Assembly: GCA_005777205.1 (NCBI GenBank)
Contig: SXNB01000226.1
Coordinates: forward strand, 1 to 5,784
Length of the DNA stretch: 5,784 bases
DNA from: Burkholderiales bacterium
GTDB taxonomy: Bacteria > Pseudomonadota > Gammaproteobacteria > Burkholderiales > SG8-39
Reading direction: 5' to 3'
Made by a program: the position numbers and the translations under genes. The notes under the pieces were generated by a model. That model was not told the DNA's origin. It searched no databases and saw only the letters and a program-made list of their open reading frames with translations. The first letter of the stretch is position 1. The number at the start of each line of letters is the position of its first letter. Positions 1 to 5,653 of this stretch are shown piece after piece.

Positions 1-404
1 AGGCCGACGGCCTCCAGCTTGAGCAAGGCCAGGTCCTGGATCAGGTCCTCGGGCAGGTCGGTGTGCTCGCGCATCTGGAAGACGACATTGTCGAGCACGC
101 TCATGTCCGTGAACAGGGCGCCGAACTGGAACAGCATGCCCATCCTCCGGCGCAGCGCGAAGATGCGCGCCTCGTCCAGTTCGTTCAGGTTCTCCCCCAG
201 GACGCGCGCGCAGCCCGCGCTCGCCTTCAGCCAGCCGGCGATGATCCGCAGCAGCGTGGTCTTGCCGCAGCCCGACTGACCCATGATGCCGACCACACTG
301 CCCCGCTCGATCCTCAGGTTGATGCCGTGCAGGACCGGGCGCGTGGCATCGTAGCCAAACGAAACCTGGTCGATCTCGACGATGCTGGATGGACTGGCAG
401 CCAC
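1..404 (-). CDS. mlaF: MlaF-like phospholipid-transport ABC ATPase, 5' part only
   Basis: This is the N-terminal part (about 134 residues) of an ABC ATP-binding protein; the rest lies beyond the left edge. Reading the minus strand gives a Walker A motif GQSGCGKTT (about residues 42-50). A Q-loop follows in RRRMGMLFQFGALFTDMSV (Q at about 93), and then DNVVFQMREHTDLPEDLI. The LFQ-x-GALFTD signature followed by a REHT segment is characteristic of MlaF, the cytoplasmic ATPase of the MlaFEDB complex that moves phospholipids between the inner and outer membranes. Downstream mla genes would be expected off the left edge. The start is uncertain. I chose the GTG at 404-402, which places VEIDQVSFGY close to the N-terminus as in the family. 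An in-frame ATG at 482-480 would add 26 residues without family resemblance. Neither has a clear Shine-Dalgarno sequence. Family assignment is firm; the start is not. Confidence 0.85.
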   Translation of the reverse strand, partial: MAASPSSIVEIDQVSFGYDATRPVLHGINLRIERGSVVGIMGQSGCGKTTLLRIIAGWLKASAGCARVLGENLNELDEARIFALRRRMGMLFQFGALFTDMSVLDNVVFQMREHTDLPEDLIQDLALLKLEAVG

Positions 405-506
405 GGACGGAGCCGGAGGAGTGGGAGACCGAATTCTACTAGACCGACTCGCGGCGGCAGCGCAGCAAATGTCAAATCCCATATAGTTGCGGCATGGACG
501 CACGGC
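405..506. promoter_or_regulatory. Divergent intergenic region between mlaF-like and ABC ATPase genes
   Basis: About 100 bases, locally less GC-rich than the flanking genes, separate two divergent starts and should hold their promoters. Elements visible by eye: on the plus strand, TATAGT at 482-487, a good -10 hexamer that would place transcription start near 494. On the minus strand, TAGAAT at 438-433 resembles a -10. TTGACA at 475-470 is a perfect -35 hexamer, but it sits 31 bases from TAGAAT, so the two cannot be a pair. No convincing complete sigma-70 promoter can be assembled; the assignment is mostly by position. Confidence 0.35.
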
Positions 507-516
507 ATGGACGCAC
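492..516. repeat. 13-bp-period tandem duplication over the start codon
   Basis: The 12-mer GCATGGACGCAC occurs at 492-503 and again at 505-516, separated by a single G, so the period is 13 bases. Each copy carries an ATG (494 and 507) and the two ATGs are in different frames. Only the second (507) opens the ABC ATPase frame. Confidence 0.85.
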
Positions 517-698
517 CCGCCCCGGCCCCTCACCACGCGATCCCCCCCTTGCTCGCGCAAGGCCTCGCCAAGCGCTACGGCGCGAGGCGCGCCCTCAACG
601 GCGTCGAGCTTCGCATCCCGGCCGGCGCCGTGTTCGGCCTGGTCGGCGCCAACGGCGCAGGCAAGACCACCTTCAAACAGCCGGAAATCTGCCCCTGA
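507..698 (+). CDS. ABC transporter ATPase, truncated just after Walker A
   Basis: The first 55 or so codons look like a genuine ABC ATPase N-terminus. A short proline/alanine-rich leader is followed by LAQGLAKRYGARRALNGV, then the Walker A segment GLVGANGAGKTT at about residues 45-56. Immediately after this the family resemblance stops. The frame runs through FKQPEICP into a TGA at 696-698, giving only 63 residues against the usual 230-310. The Q-loop, signature motif and Walker B are all absent. The A(L)xGV...G-x-VFGLVG style resembles ATPases of ABC-2 type exporters, but the fragment is too short to name a substrate. ATG 507 is the only in-frame ATG; no Shine-Dalgarno is visible. Divergent from mlaF. 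As it stands the product cannot hydrolyse ATP, so this is either a pseudogene or the left arm of an assembly junction near 672. Confidence 0.75.
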   Translation: MDAPAPAPHHAIPPLLAQGLAKRYGARRALNGVELRIPAGAVFGLVGANGAGKTTFKQPEICP

Positions 699-725
699 AA
701 AAGCAGGCCCCTGGCCGGCTTTTTC
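697..725. terminator. Bidirectional rho-independent terminator
   Basis: GAAAAAGC-A-GGCC (697-709), loop CCT (710-712), GGCC-G-GCTTTTTC (713-725) form a hairpin with a single A/G mismatch in the stem. It has five A residues on one side and five T residues on the other, so it can act in either direction. It lies 11 bases downstream of the minus-strand antiporter stop (736) and is most naturally the terminator of that gene. Rightward transcription from the ABC fragment would also meet it. Confidence 0.75.
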
Positions 726-735
726 TTTTGGCGCC

Positions 736-2664
736 TCAGCCCTGCAACAGCCGGATCTCGGCGGCCGCGAGCAATTCGGGCACACCCAGCAGCACCACGA
801 CGTCGCCGGGCTGCAGTTCGCCCGCGTCCTGCGGCGAAAGTCGCTGGCGCGTCGCGGGACGGCGCACTGCCTTGACCTGGACGCCTATCTCCTCCAGCCC
901 GGCCCGGTCCAGCGTCCTGCCCAGCGCGTGCGCGTGGCCGGTCAGCGTCACCGCGTGCAACCTCGGTTGGGCATCGTCGGCAGTCTCGGCGTATTCGCCC
1001 GCACCGTGGAACAGGCCGCGCAGCAGACCGTACTGCTCGTCGCGCACCGCGCGCACGCGCCGCACCACGCGGCTCAGCGGCACACCCACCCAGACCAGGG
1101 TGTGCGAGGCGAGCATCAGCCCTGACTCCAGCGCTTCGGGAACGATCTCCGAGGCCCCCGCGGCGGTCAGGCGCGCGATGTCCGAATCTTCGCGCGCGCG
1201 CGCGATCACCGGCACCGAGGGGTTGAGCGAAAGCACATGCGCCACGGCGCGCACCGCCTCGGCGGACTCCGCGAAGGTGACCACCACCGCCTCCGCGCGC
1301 AGCACGCCCGCCGCGATCAGCGCCTCGCGCCGCGAGCTGTCGGCGAACACCACGGTGTCGCCCGCGAGCGCGGCCTCGCGCACCCGTTCCGGGTCCAGGT
1401 CGAGCGCGACATAGCGCACGCCCTCGGCCTCCAGCAGGCGCGCGATGTGCTGGCCGTTACGGCCGTAGCCGAGGATGATGACGTGACGCTCGGTCTCCAG
1501 CGTCTGCACCGCGACGCGGTGCATTTCCAGCGAGCGCAGCATCCACTCGGATCCGGCAAAGCGCAGCACGATGCGGTTGCTGGCGTTGATCAGAAACGGG
1601 GTGGCGATCATGGACAGCACCATCGCGGCGAGCAGCGGCTGGCCGAGGGCTTCGCCCACCACGCCCAGCGCCCCGGCCTGCGCGAGCAGCACGAAGCCGA
1701 ACTCGCCGCCTTGCGCCAGCGCGAGCGCGGTGCGCAGCGCGGTCCCCGCCGGCAGGCCGAAGGCGCGCGCGAGCAGCCCGATCAGGGCGAACTTGAACCC
1801 GACCAGCAGCGCGAGCAGCGCCAGCACCTGCCAGGCGTTCTCGAGCACCAGCTGCGGGTCGAGCGTCATGCCGACGGTGACGAAGAACAGACCGAGCAGC
1901 ACGTCGCGGAACGGCTTGATCTCGTCCTCAACGCGGTAGCGGTAGTCGGTCTCCGAGATCAGCATACCGGCGAGGAACGCGCCCAGCGCGAGCGACAGGC
2001 CGGCGAGGCTGGTGAGGAAGGCCATCGCCAGGATCACCAGCAGCACGTTGAGCATGAACAGTTCCGTCGACTTGCGCCGCGCCACCAGCCCGAACCAGGC
2101 GCGCATCAGGCGCGGCCCGGCGAACAGCAGCACCCCCAGCACGATCACCGCCTTGCCCATGCCGAGCACGATCGCGGCGCCAATGCTGTCCGCCGGCTGC
2201 GACAGCACCGGGACCACGATCAGCAGCGGCACCACCGCGAGGTCCTGGAACAGGAGCACACCGATGATCGAGCGCCCGTGCGGGGTGTCCAGTTCCATGC
2301 GCTCGGCGAGCATCTTGCTCACCACCGCGGTCGAGGACATCGCCACGACGCCGCCGACCGCGAGGCCCGCCTGCCAGTTGCCGCCGCCGGCGACGAACGC
2401 GAGCGCGACGCAGGCGGCGATCGTGAGCGACACCTGCGCCAGGCCCAGGCCGAATACTTCGCGCCGCATCACGCGCAGCTTGGACAGGCTGAACTCCAGA
2501 CCGATGGAGAACATCAGGAACACCACGCCGATCTCGGCCAGGTGCCGTGTCATCGCGTCGCTGCTCACCGCGCCCAGCGCGCGCGGCCCGAGCGCGAGGC
2601 CGACGCCGAGGTAGCCTATGATCGGGGGCAGCGCCAACAGGCGACAGGAGACCACCGCCAGCAC
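736..2664 (-). CDS. Monovalent cation:proton antiporter (CPA2, KefB/KefC-like) with RCK domains
   Basis: An inner-membrane antiporter that would exchange K+ or Na+ for protons, gated by a cytoplasmic nucleotide-binding domain. Numbering from the GTG at 2664, residues 1-370 are a multi-helix exchanger domain. It has the CPA2 hallmarks IGVVFLMFSIGLEFSLSKL (about 45-63), VLLFQDLAVVPLL (136-148, with the conserved Asp at 141) and LAQGGEFGFVLL (about 316-327). Residues 394-510 are a TrkA-N/RCK Rossmann fold: VIILGYGRNGQ with the GxGxxG-type loop at 399-404 and acidic ALDLDPERV. Residues 565-640 are a TrkA-C domain ending in LQPGDVVVLLG. The start is doubtful: GTG 2664 cuts into the first membrane helix. 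The frame stays open upstream to 2760 and encodes LQPILILLAAAVLAVV, which completes that helix, but this stretch holds no ATG, GTG or TTG. A CTG at 2697 or 2718 is possible. Close to the Kef family, but glutathione regulation cannot be inferred. Divergent from kdsD. Confidence 0.9.
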   Translation of the reverse strand: MLAVVSCRLLALPPIIGYLGVGLALGPRALGAVSSDAMTRHLAEIGVVFLMFSIGLEFSLSKLRVMRREVFGLGLAQVSLTIAACVALAFVAGGGNWQAGLAVGGVVAMSSTAVVSKMLAERMELDTPHGRSIIGVLLFQDLAVVPLLIVVPVLSQPADSIGAAIVLGMGKAVIVLGVLLFAGPRLMRAWFGLVARRKSTELFMLNVLLVILAMAFLTSLAGLSLALGAFLAGMLISETDYRYRVEDEIKPFRDVLLGLFFVTVGMTLDPQLVLENAWQVLALLALLVGFKFALIGLLARAFGLPAGTALRTALALAQGGEFGFVLLAQAGALGVVGEALGQPLLAAMVLSMIATPFLINASNRIVLRFAGSEWMLRSLEMHRVAVQTLETERHVIILGYGRNGQHIARLLEAEGVRYVALDLDPERVREAALAGDTVVFADSSRREALIAAGVLRAEAVVVTFAESAEAVRAVAHVLSLNPSVPVIARAREDSDIARLTAAGASEIVPEALESGLMLASHTLVWVGVPLSRVVRRVRAVRDEQYGLLRGLFHGAGEYAETADDAQPRLHAVTLTGHAHALGRTLDRAGLEEIGVQVKAVRRPATRQRLSPQDAGELQPGDVVVLLGVPELLAAAEIRLLQG

Positions 2665-2766
2665 CGCCGCAGCGAGCAGGATCAGGATCGGTTGCAGCGA
2701 GGCGGCGGCGGGTTCCAGTGGCGGCTCAGGTGGGCGAAATGGACGAGGAAAATGAAGGGCTTAGGC

Positions 2767-2772
2767 TATACT
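2767..2772 (+). promoter_or_regulatory. Candidate -10 hexamer for the kdsD operon
   Basis: TATACT differs from the sigma-70 consensus TATAAT at one position. It lies in the gap between the divergent antiporter gene and kdsD, where the operon promoter is expected. No good -35 is found 16-18 bases upstream (TGGACG at 2740-2745 is too far, 21 bases). Transcription would begin about 2778-2780, only a few bases before the ATG at 2782, implying a nearly leaderless message if this hexamer is used. Confidence 0.35.
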
Positions 2773-2781
2773 CCGAGGCTC

Positions 2782-3765
2782 ATGATACCGAAGTACGCCA
2801 CCGCTTCCGCGCTGGATCTGGCGCGCCAAGTCCTCGCCATCGAGGCAGACGCGGTCCGCGCCCTGAGCGCGCGTCTGGACGAGCGCTTCCTCGCCGCGGT
2901 GTCGCTGATCCTCGCCTGCCGTGGCCGTGTCATTGTCAGCGGCATCGGCAAATCCGGCCACATCGCGCGCAAGATCGCCTCGACGCTGTCGAGCACCGGC
3001 ACCGCAGCGTACTTCGTGCACCCGGCGGAGGCGAGCCACGGCGACCTCGGCATGATCCAGCGCGAGGACGTGTTCATCGCCATCTCCTATTCCGGGGAGA
3101 GCGACGAGTTGCTGCGCATCGTGCCGCTGGTCAAGCGCCAAGGCGCCAAGCTGGTCGTGATGAGCGGCCGGGCGCAGTCCTCGCTCGCGCGCGCATCCGA
3201 TGTCTACCTCGACGCCGCGGTCGAGCTGGAGGCCTGTCCGCACAACCTTGCGCCCACGGCGAGCACCACGGCGGCGCTCGCGTTGGGGGATGCGCTGGCG
3301 GTGGCGCTACTCGATGCGCGCGGCTTCTCGGCTGACGACTTCGCCCGCTCGCACCCGGGCGGGGCGCTTGGGCGCAAGCTCCTTACGCACGTCGCCGACG
3401 TGATGCGCACCGGCGAAGCGGTGCCGATGGTGCAGGCCGGCACCACGCTGGCCGAGACTATCCTCGAGATCACGAAAAAGGGCATGGGCATGACCACGGT
3501 GGTGGACGCCGAGCGCCGCCTGGTCGGCCTGTTCACCGATGGCGACCTGCGTCGGGTGCTGGCGCGCGCCTCCGATCCGCGAGGGCTCCGCGTCGACGAG
3601 GTGATGACGCGCGAGCCTCGCAGCGTCCGCCCGGAGGCGCTCGCAGTCGAGGCGGTAGAACTCATGGAGCGGCGCAAGAGCACTCAGATGCCCGTGGTTG
3701 ACGCCGAGGGCAGGCTGGTGGGCGCACTCAACATCCACGACCTGTTCCAGGCCAAGATCCTCTAG
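2782..3765 (+). CDS. kdsD: D-arabinose-5-phosphate isomerase (KdsD/KpsF)
   Basis: This enzyme converts D-ribulose-5-phosphate to D-arabinose-5-phosphate in the cytoplasm, the first step of Kdo synthesis for LPS core. The 327-residue product matches the family length of about 328. A sugar isomerase (SIS) domain covers about residues 35-180, with GIGKSGHIARK (54-64), HPAEASHGDLGM (80-91) and ISYSGESDE (101-109). The DFARSHPGGALGRKLL block spans 186-201. Lys57, His86, Glu109, Glu150 and His191 fall where I recall the E. coli active-site residues Lys59, His88, Glu111, Glu152 and His193. Two CBS domains follow (about 205-265 and 270-327), including MGMTTVV...GLFTDGDLRR and STQMPVVD. ATG 2782 gives the usual N-terminus and has GAGG just upstream. 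An in-frame ATG at 2752 preceded by GAGGAA would add ten residues. First gene of the operon; kdsC follows after five bases. Confidence 0.96.
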   Translation: MIPKYATASALDLARQVLAIEADAVRALSARLDERFLAAVSLILACRGRVIVSGIGKSGHIARKIASTLSSTGTAAYFVHPAEASHGDLGMIQREDVFIAISYSGESDELLRIVPLVKRQGAKLVVMSGRAQSSLARASDVYLDAAVELEACPHNLAPTASTTAALALGDALAVALLDARGFSADDFARSHPGGALGRKLLTHVADVMRTGEAVPMVQAGTTLAETILEITKKGMGMTTVVDAERRLVGLFTDGDLRRVLARASDPRGLRVDEVMTREPRSVRPEALAVEAVELMERRKSTQMPVVDAEGRLVGALNIHDLFQAKIL

Positions 3766-3770
3766 CGCCG

Positions 3771-4307
3771 ATGGCGGTCAAGGCATCAGACGCGCTGGAG
3801 CGAGCGGGACGCGTCCGCGTCATGATCTTCGACGTCGATGGCGTGCTGACCGACGGCCACCTCTGGTACGGGCCGGCGGGCGAGGCCCTGAAGGCCTTCA
3901 GCGTGCTCGACGGCCACGGCATGAAGATGCTGATGAAAAGCGGCGTCGAAGTCGCGCTGCTCTCAGGGCGCAGCTCGCCAGCGGTATCGATTCGGGCGGC
4001 TGAGCTGGGCATCCGCCACGCGCTGCAGGGCATCGAGGACAAGGCCTCGGCCTTCGCGGGCCTGCTCGCCCGCCTCGGCCTCACCGCAGACCAGGCCGGC
4101 TTCATGGGCGACGAACTGGTCGACCTGCCGGTGCTGCGCCGATCCGCCTTCGCCTGCGCGCCCGGCGGGGCGCACGCGCTGGTGCTGCGCCACGCGCACT
4201 ACATCGCCGCCGCCGCAGCGGGTGCCGGCGCAGCACGGGAGGTATGCGAATACGTGATGCAGGCGCAGGGCACGCTTGACCCGGCGCTGGCAACCTGGCT
4301 GGCGTGA
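3771..4307 (+). CDS. kdsC: 3-deoxy-D-manno-octulosonate 8-phosphate phosphatase (KdsC)
   Basis: It hydrolyses Kdo-8-phosphate to Kdo and phosphate in the cytoplasm, using Mg2+ and a phospho-aspartate intermediate. The 178-residue product is a small HAD-superfamily protein without a cap domain, as expected of KdsC. Motif I is FDVDGVLTDG (20-29) with nucleophile Asp21 and acid/base Asp23. Motif II is LLSGRSS (63-69). Next come the conserved QGIEDKASAF (86-95, with motif III Lys91) and motif IV GDELVDLPV (113-121), where Glu replaces the second Asp of the common GDD. The C-terminal tail reads AAAGAGAAREVCEY where KdsC proteins commonly show GGRGAVREVC, so the double glycine and arginine are altered. 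ATG 3771 lies five bases after the kdsD stop, with no clear ribosome binding site, suggesting translational coupling. lptC begins ten bases after the stop. Confidence 0.95.
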   Translation: MAVKASDALERAGRVRVMIFDVDGVLTDGHLWYGPAGEALKAFSVLDGHGMKMLMKSGVEVALLSGRSSPAVSIRAAELGIRHALQGIEDKASAFAGLLARLGLTADQAGFMGDELVDLPVLRRSAFACAPGGAHALVLRHAHYIAAAAAGAGAAREVCEYVMQAQGTLDPALATWLA

Positions 4308-4317
4308 GGCGGTTGGC

Positions 4318-4908
4318 GTGAAGCTGCCCACCCTGCGACTGTTCCCGTTGCTGCTCATGCTCGCTCTGGCGCTGTTGACCTTCTGGCTGGAGCAGATAGT
4401 GCGGGTGGATGCCGGGCCGCACCCGTCGCGGCAGCGGCACGATCCCGACTACGTCGTGGAACGGATGAACCTGGTCCGCTACGGCGCGGATGGCGGCGTC
4501 GAATCCACGCTCGCCGCAGCGAAAATGATACATTACCTGGACGACGATTCGACCGAACTGATCGCGCCGCGCGTAGTTCAGAGCAAGCCCAATGAACCGC
4601 GCGTCACGGTCACCGCGCAGCGCGGTACGCTGTCGCAGGACGGTGAAGAAGTCTTCCTCTATGACGACGTGCTGCTGGTGCGCGACGGCACGGCCGGCAG
4701 CCCCGAGGCCCAGATGCGCACCAGCTTCCTGCACGTGGTGCGCGCCCGCTCCCTGGTGCGCACCGACCAGGACATCGTGATCAACGAGGAAGGCCGCATG
4801 CTTTCCGGCCGCGGCATGGAGTACTACAACGATTCCAGGCAGGTATTCCTGCGCGACAGGGTTCGGGGACGATTCGAACCGAAGAAGAAGGAACAGGCGA
4901 CCAAGTGA
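4318..4908 (+). CDS. lptC: LPS export protein LptC
   Basis: A bitopic inner-membrane protein that receives LPS from the LptB2FG extractor and passes it to LptA in the periplasm. I chose the GTG at 4318, preceded by GAGG (4306-4309) at an eight-base spacing. It gives MKLPTLRLFPLLLMLALALL, an N-terminal positive charge followed directly by one membrane helix (about residues 7-25), and 196 residues, close to the family length of 191. The upstream in-frame ATG at 4276 overlaps kdsC and adds fourteen residues of no family likeness. The periplasmic part is the LptC beta-jellyroll domain, with DYVVERMNLVRYGADG, the AAKMIHYLDDDSTEL strand pair, VTAQRGTLSQDGEEVFLYDDV and the late segment EGRMLSGRGMEYYN. 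It ends in a lysine-rich tail and its TGA overlaps the lptA start (GTGA). Confidence 0.93.
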   Translation: MKLPTLRLFPLLLMLALALLTFWLEQIVRVDAGPHPSRQRHDPDYVVERMNLVRYGADGGVESTLAAAKMIHYLDDDSTELIAPRVVQSKPNEPRVTVTAQRGTLSQDGEEVFLYDDVLLVRDGTAGSPEAQMRTSFLHVVRARSLVRTDQDIVINEEGRMLSGRGMEYYNDSRQVFLRDRVRGRFEPKKKEQATK

Positions 4909-5558
4909 CCCGAACGACCGACGCCCGCTTCCCGCGCATCCTGCGCGGCACCCTCGCAACCGCGCTGCTGGTGGTGCCGGCCGCGGCCGCGCTCGCGGAG
5001 AAGGCCGACCGGGAAAAGCCGACGCACATCGAGGCGAATCGCATGAGTTCGGACGACGTCAAGCGGATGAGCATCTTCGAGGGCGGCGTGGTGCTCACCA
5101 AAGGCACGGTCCGGGTGCTCGCCGACCGCATCGTGGTGCGGCAGGACGCCGAGGGCAACCAGTTTGCCACCGCCACCGGCAACCCGGTGCGCTTTCGCCA
5201 GCGCGGCGACCCCACGGGCGACCGCGCCGCCGTATGGACCGAGGGCGAGGCGCTGCGCCTCGAAATCGACGACCGCAACGAGAAGATCGAGTTGTTCGAG
5301 CGCGCGCGCGTCAAGCGCGACCAGGATGTGGTGAATGGCGAGTACATCTTCCTCGACCAGCGCACCGAGTACTTCTCCGTCAGTTCCGGCAAGGGCGCGC
5401 CGAAAGACGGCGCCGCGCCGGGTGCGCCTGCCGCCCAGACCCGCGTCCGCGCGGTGATCCAGCCCAAGATCAATCCCGTGCCTACGCCGGGTTCCCCCAC
5501 ACCCGCGGCGCCAGCCCCCGGCCTGGCTGCTCCTGCCGCCCCGACCGGGTCGCGATGA
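4905..5558 (+). CDS. lptA: Periplasmic LPS-transport bridge protein LptA
   Basis: The periplasmic protein whose oligomers form the bridge along which LPS passes from LptC to LptD. The GTG start at 4905 overlaps the lptC stop, with AGG (4895-4897) at a seven-base spacing. An N-terminal signal peptide is visible: Arg-rich residues 8-14, a hydrophobic core LATALLVVPAAA, and likely cleavage after ALA at residue 31. The OstA/LptA beta-jellyroll follows: THIEANRMSSDDVKRMSIFEG, GGVVLTKGTVRVLADRIVV, ATATGNPVRFRQR and VVNGEYIFLDQRTEYFSV. The mature domain ends near residue 165. After RVRAVIQPK comes a low-complexity proline/alanine tail of about 35 residues (217 in total against 185 in E. coli). Tails of this kind occur in betaproteobacterial LptA, from memory. 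Its stop overlaps the lptB ATG as ATGA. Confidence 0.93.
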   Translation: MTRTTDARFPRILRGTLATALLVVPAAAALAEKADREKPTHIEANRMSSDDVKRMSIFEGGVVLTKGTVRVLADRIVVRQDAEGNQFATATGNPVRFRQRGDPTGDRAAVWTEGEALRLEIDDRNEKIELFERARVKRDQDVVNGEYIFLDQRTEYFSVSSGKGAPKDGAAPGAPAAQTRVRAVIQPKINPVPTPGSPTPAAPAPGLAAPAAPTGSR

Positions 5559-5653
5559 GCACGCTGCGCGCGGAGAAGCTGCGCAAGCGCTTCAAGTCGC
5601 GCGTCGTGGTGCAGGAAGTTTCCCTGGAAGTTGCCAGCGGCGAGGTGGTGGGG
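5555..5653 (+). CDS. lptB: LptB, LPS-transport ABC ATPase, N-terminal fragment only
   Basis: The ATG at 5555 overlaps the lptA stop (ATGA), the usual arrangement for the gene encoding the cytoplasmic ATPase that powers LPS extraction. The first 33 codons, MSTLRAEKLRKRFKSR followed by VVVQEVSLEVASGEVVG, match the start of LptB up to the glycine that opens the Walker A region, where LLGPNGAGKTT should follow. Instead the frame continues as TCTTSRPGRW and on to the window end without a stop and without ABC motifs. The DNA from 5653 onward encodes adenylate kinase in another frame. Walker A, Q-loop, signature, Walker B and H-loop are all missing, so this copy cannot be functional as written. The identity rests on position and the short N-terminus, which agree. 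Confidence 0.85.

Noticed and set aside
1191..1204. Run of seven CG dinucleotides, possibly Z-DNA-forming
   Set aside because: It falls inside the antiporter gene and simply encodes the IARARED stretch of the RCK domain; similar short runs occur elsewhere in this GC-rich DNA.
494..1414. Plus-strand open frame from the first ATG of the tandem repeat
   Set aside because: Arg/Ser/Thr-rich translation with no motif; it crosses a terminator and lies antisense to the antiporter.
1237..2781. Very long plus-strand open frame running antisense through the antiporter gene and continuing in frame into kdsD
   Set aside because: Its translation before 2782 is rich in His, Arg, Gln and Glu without any domain pattern, typical of the antisense of a GC-rich membrane-protein gene. 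The minus-strand antiporter is clearly the real gene. It joins kdsD only because no stop intervenes.
4102..5500. Minus-strand open frames opposite kdsC, lptC and lptA
   Set aside because: They are shadows of well-supported plus-strand genes and show Arg/Ala/Ser-rich composition with no recognisable domains.
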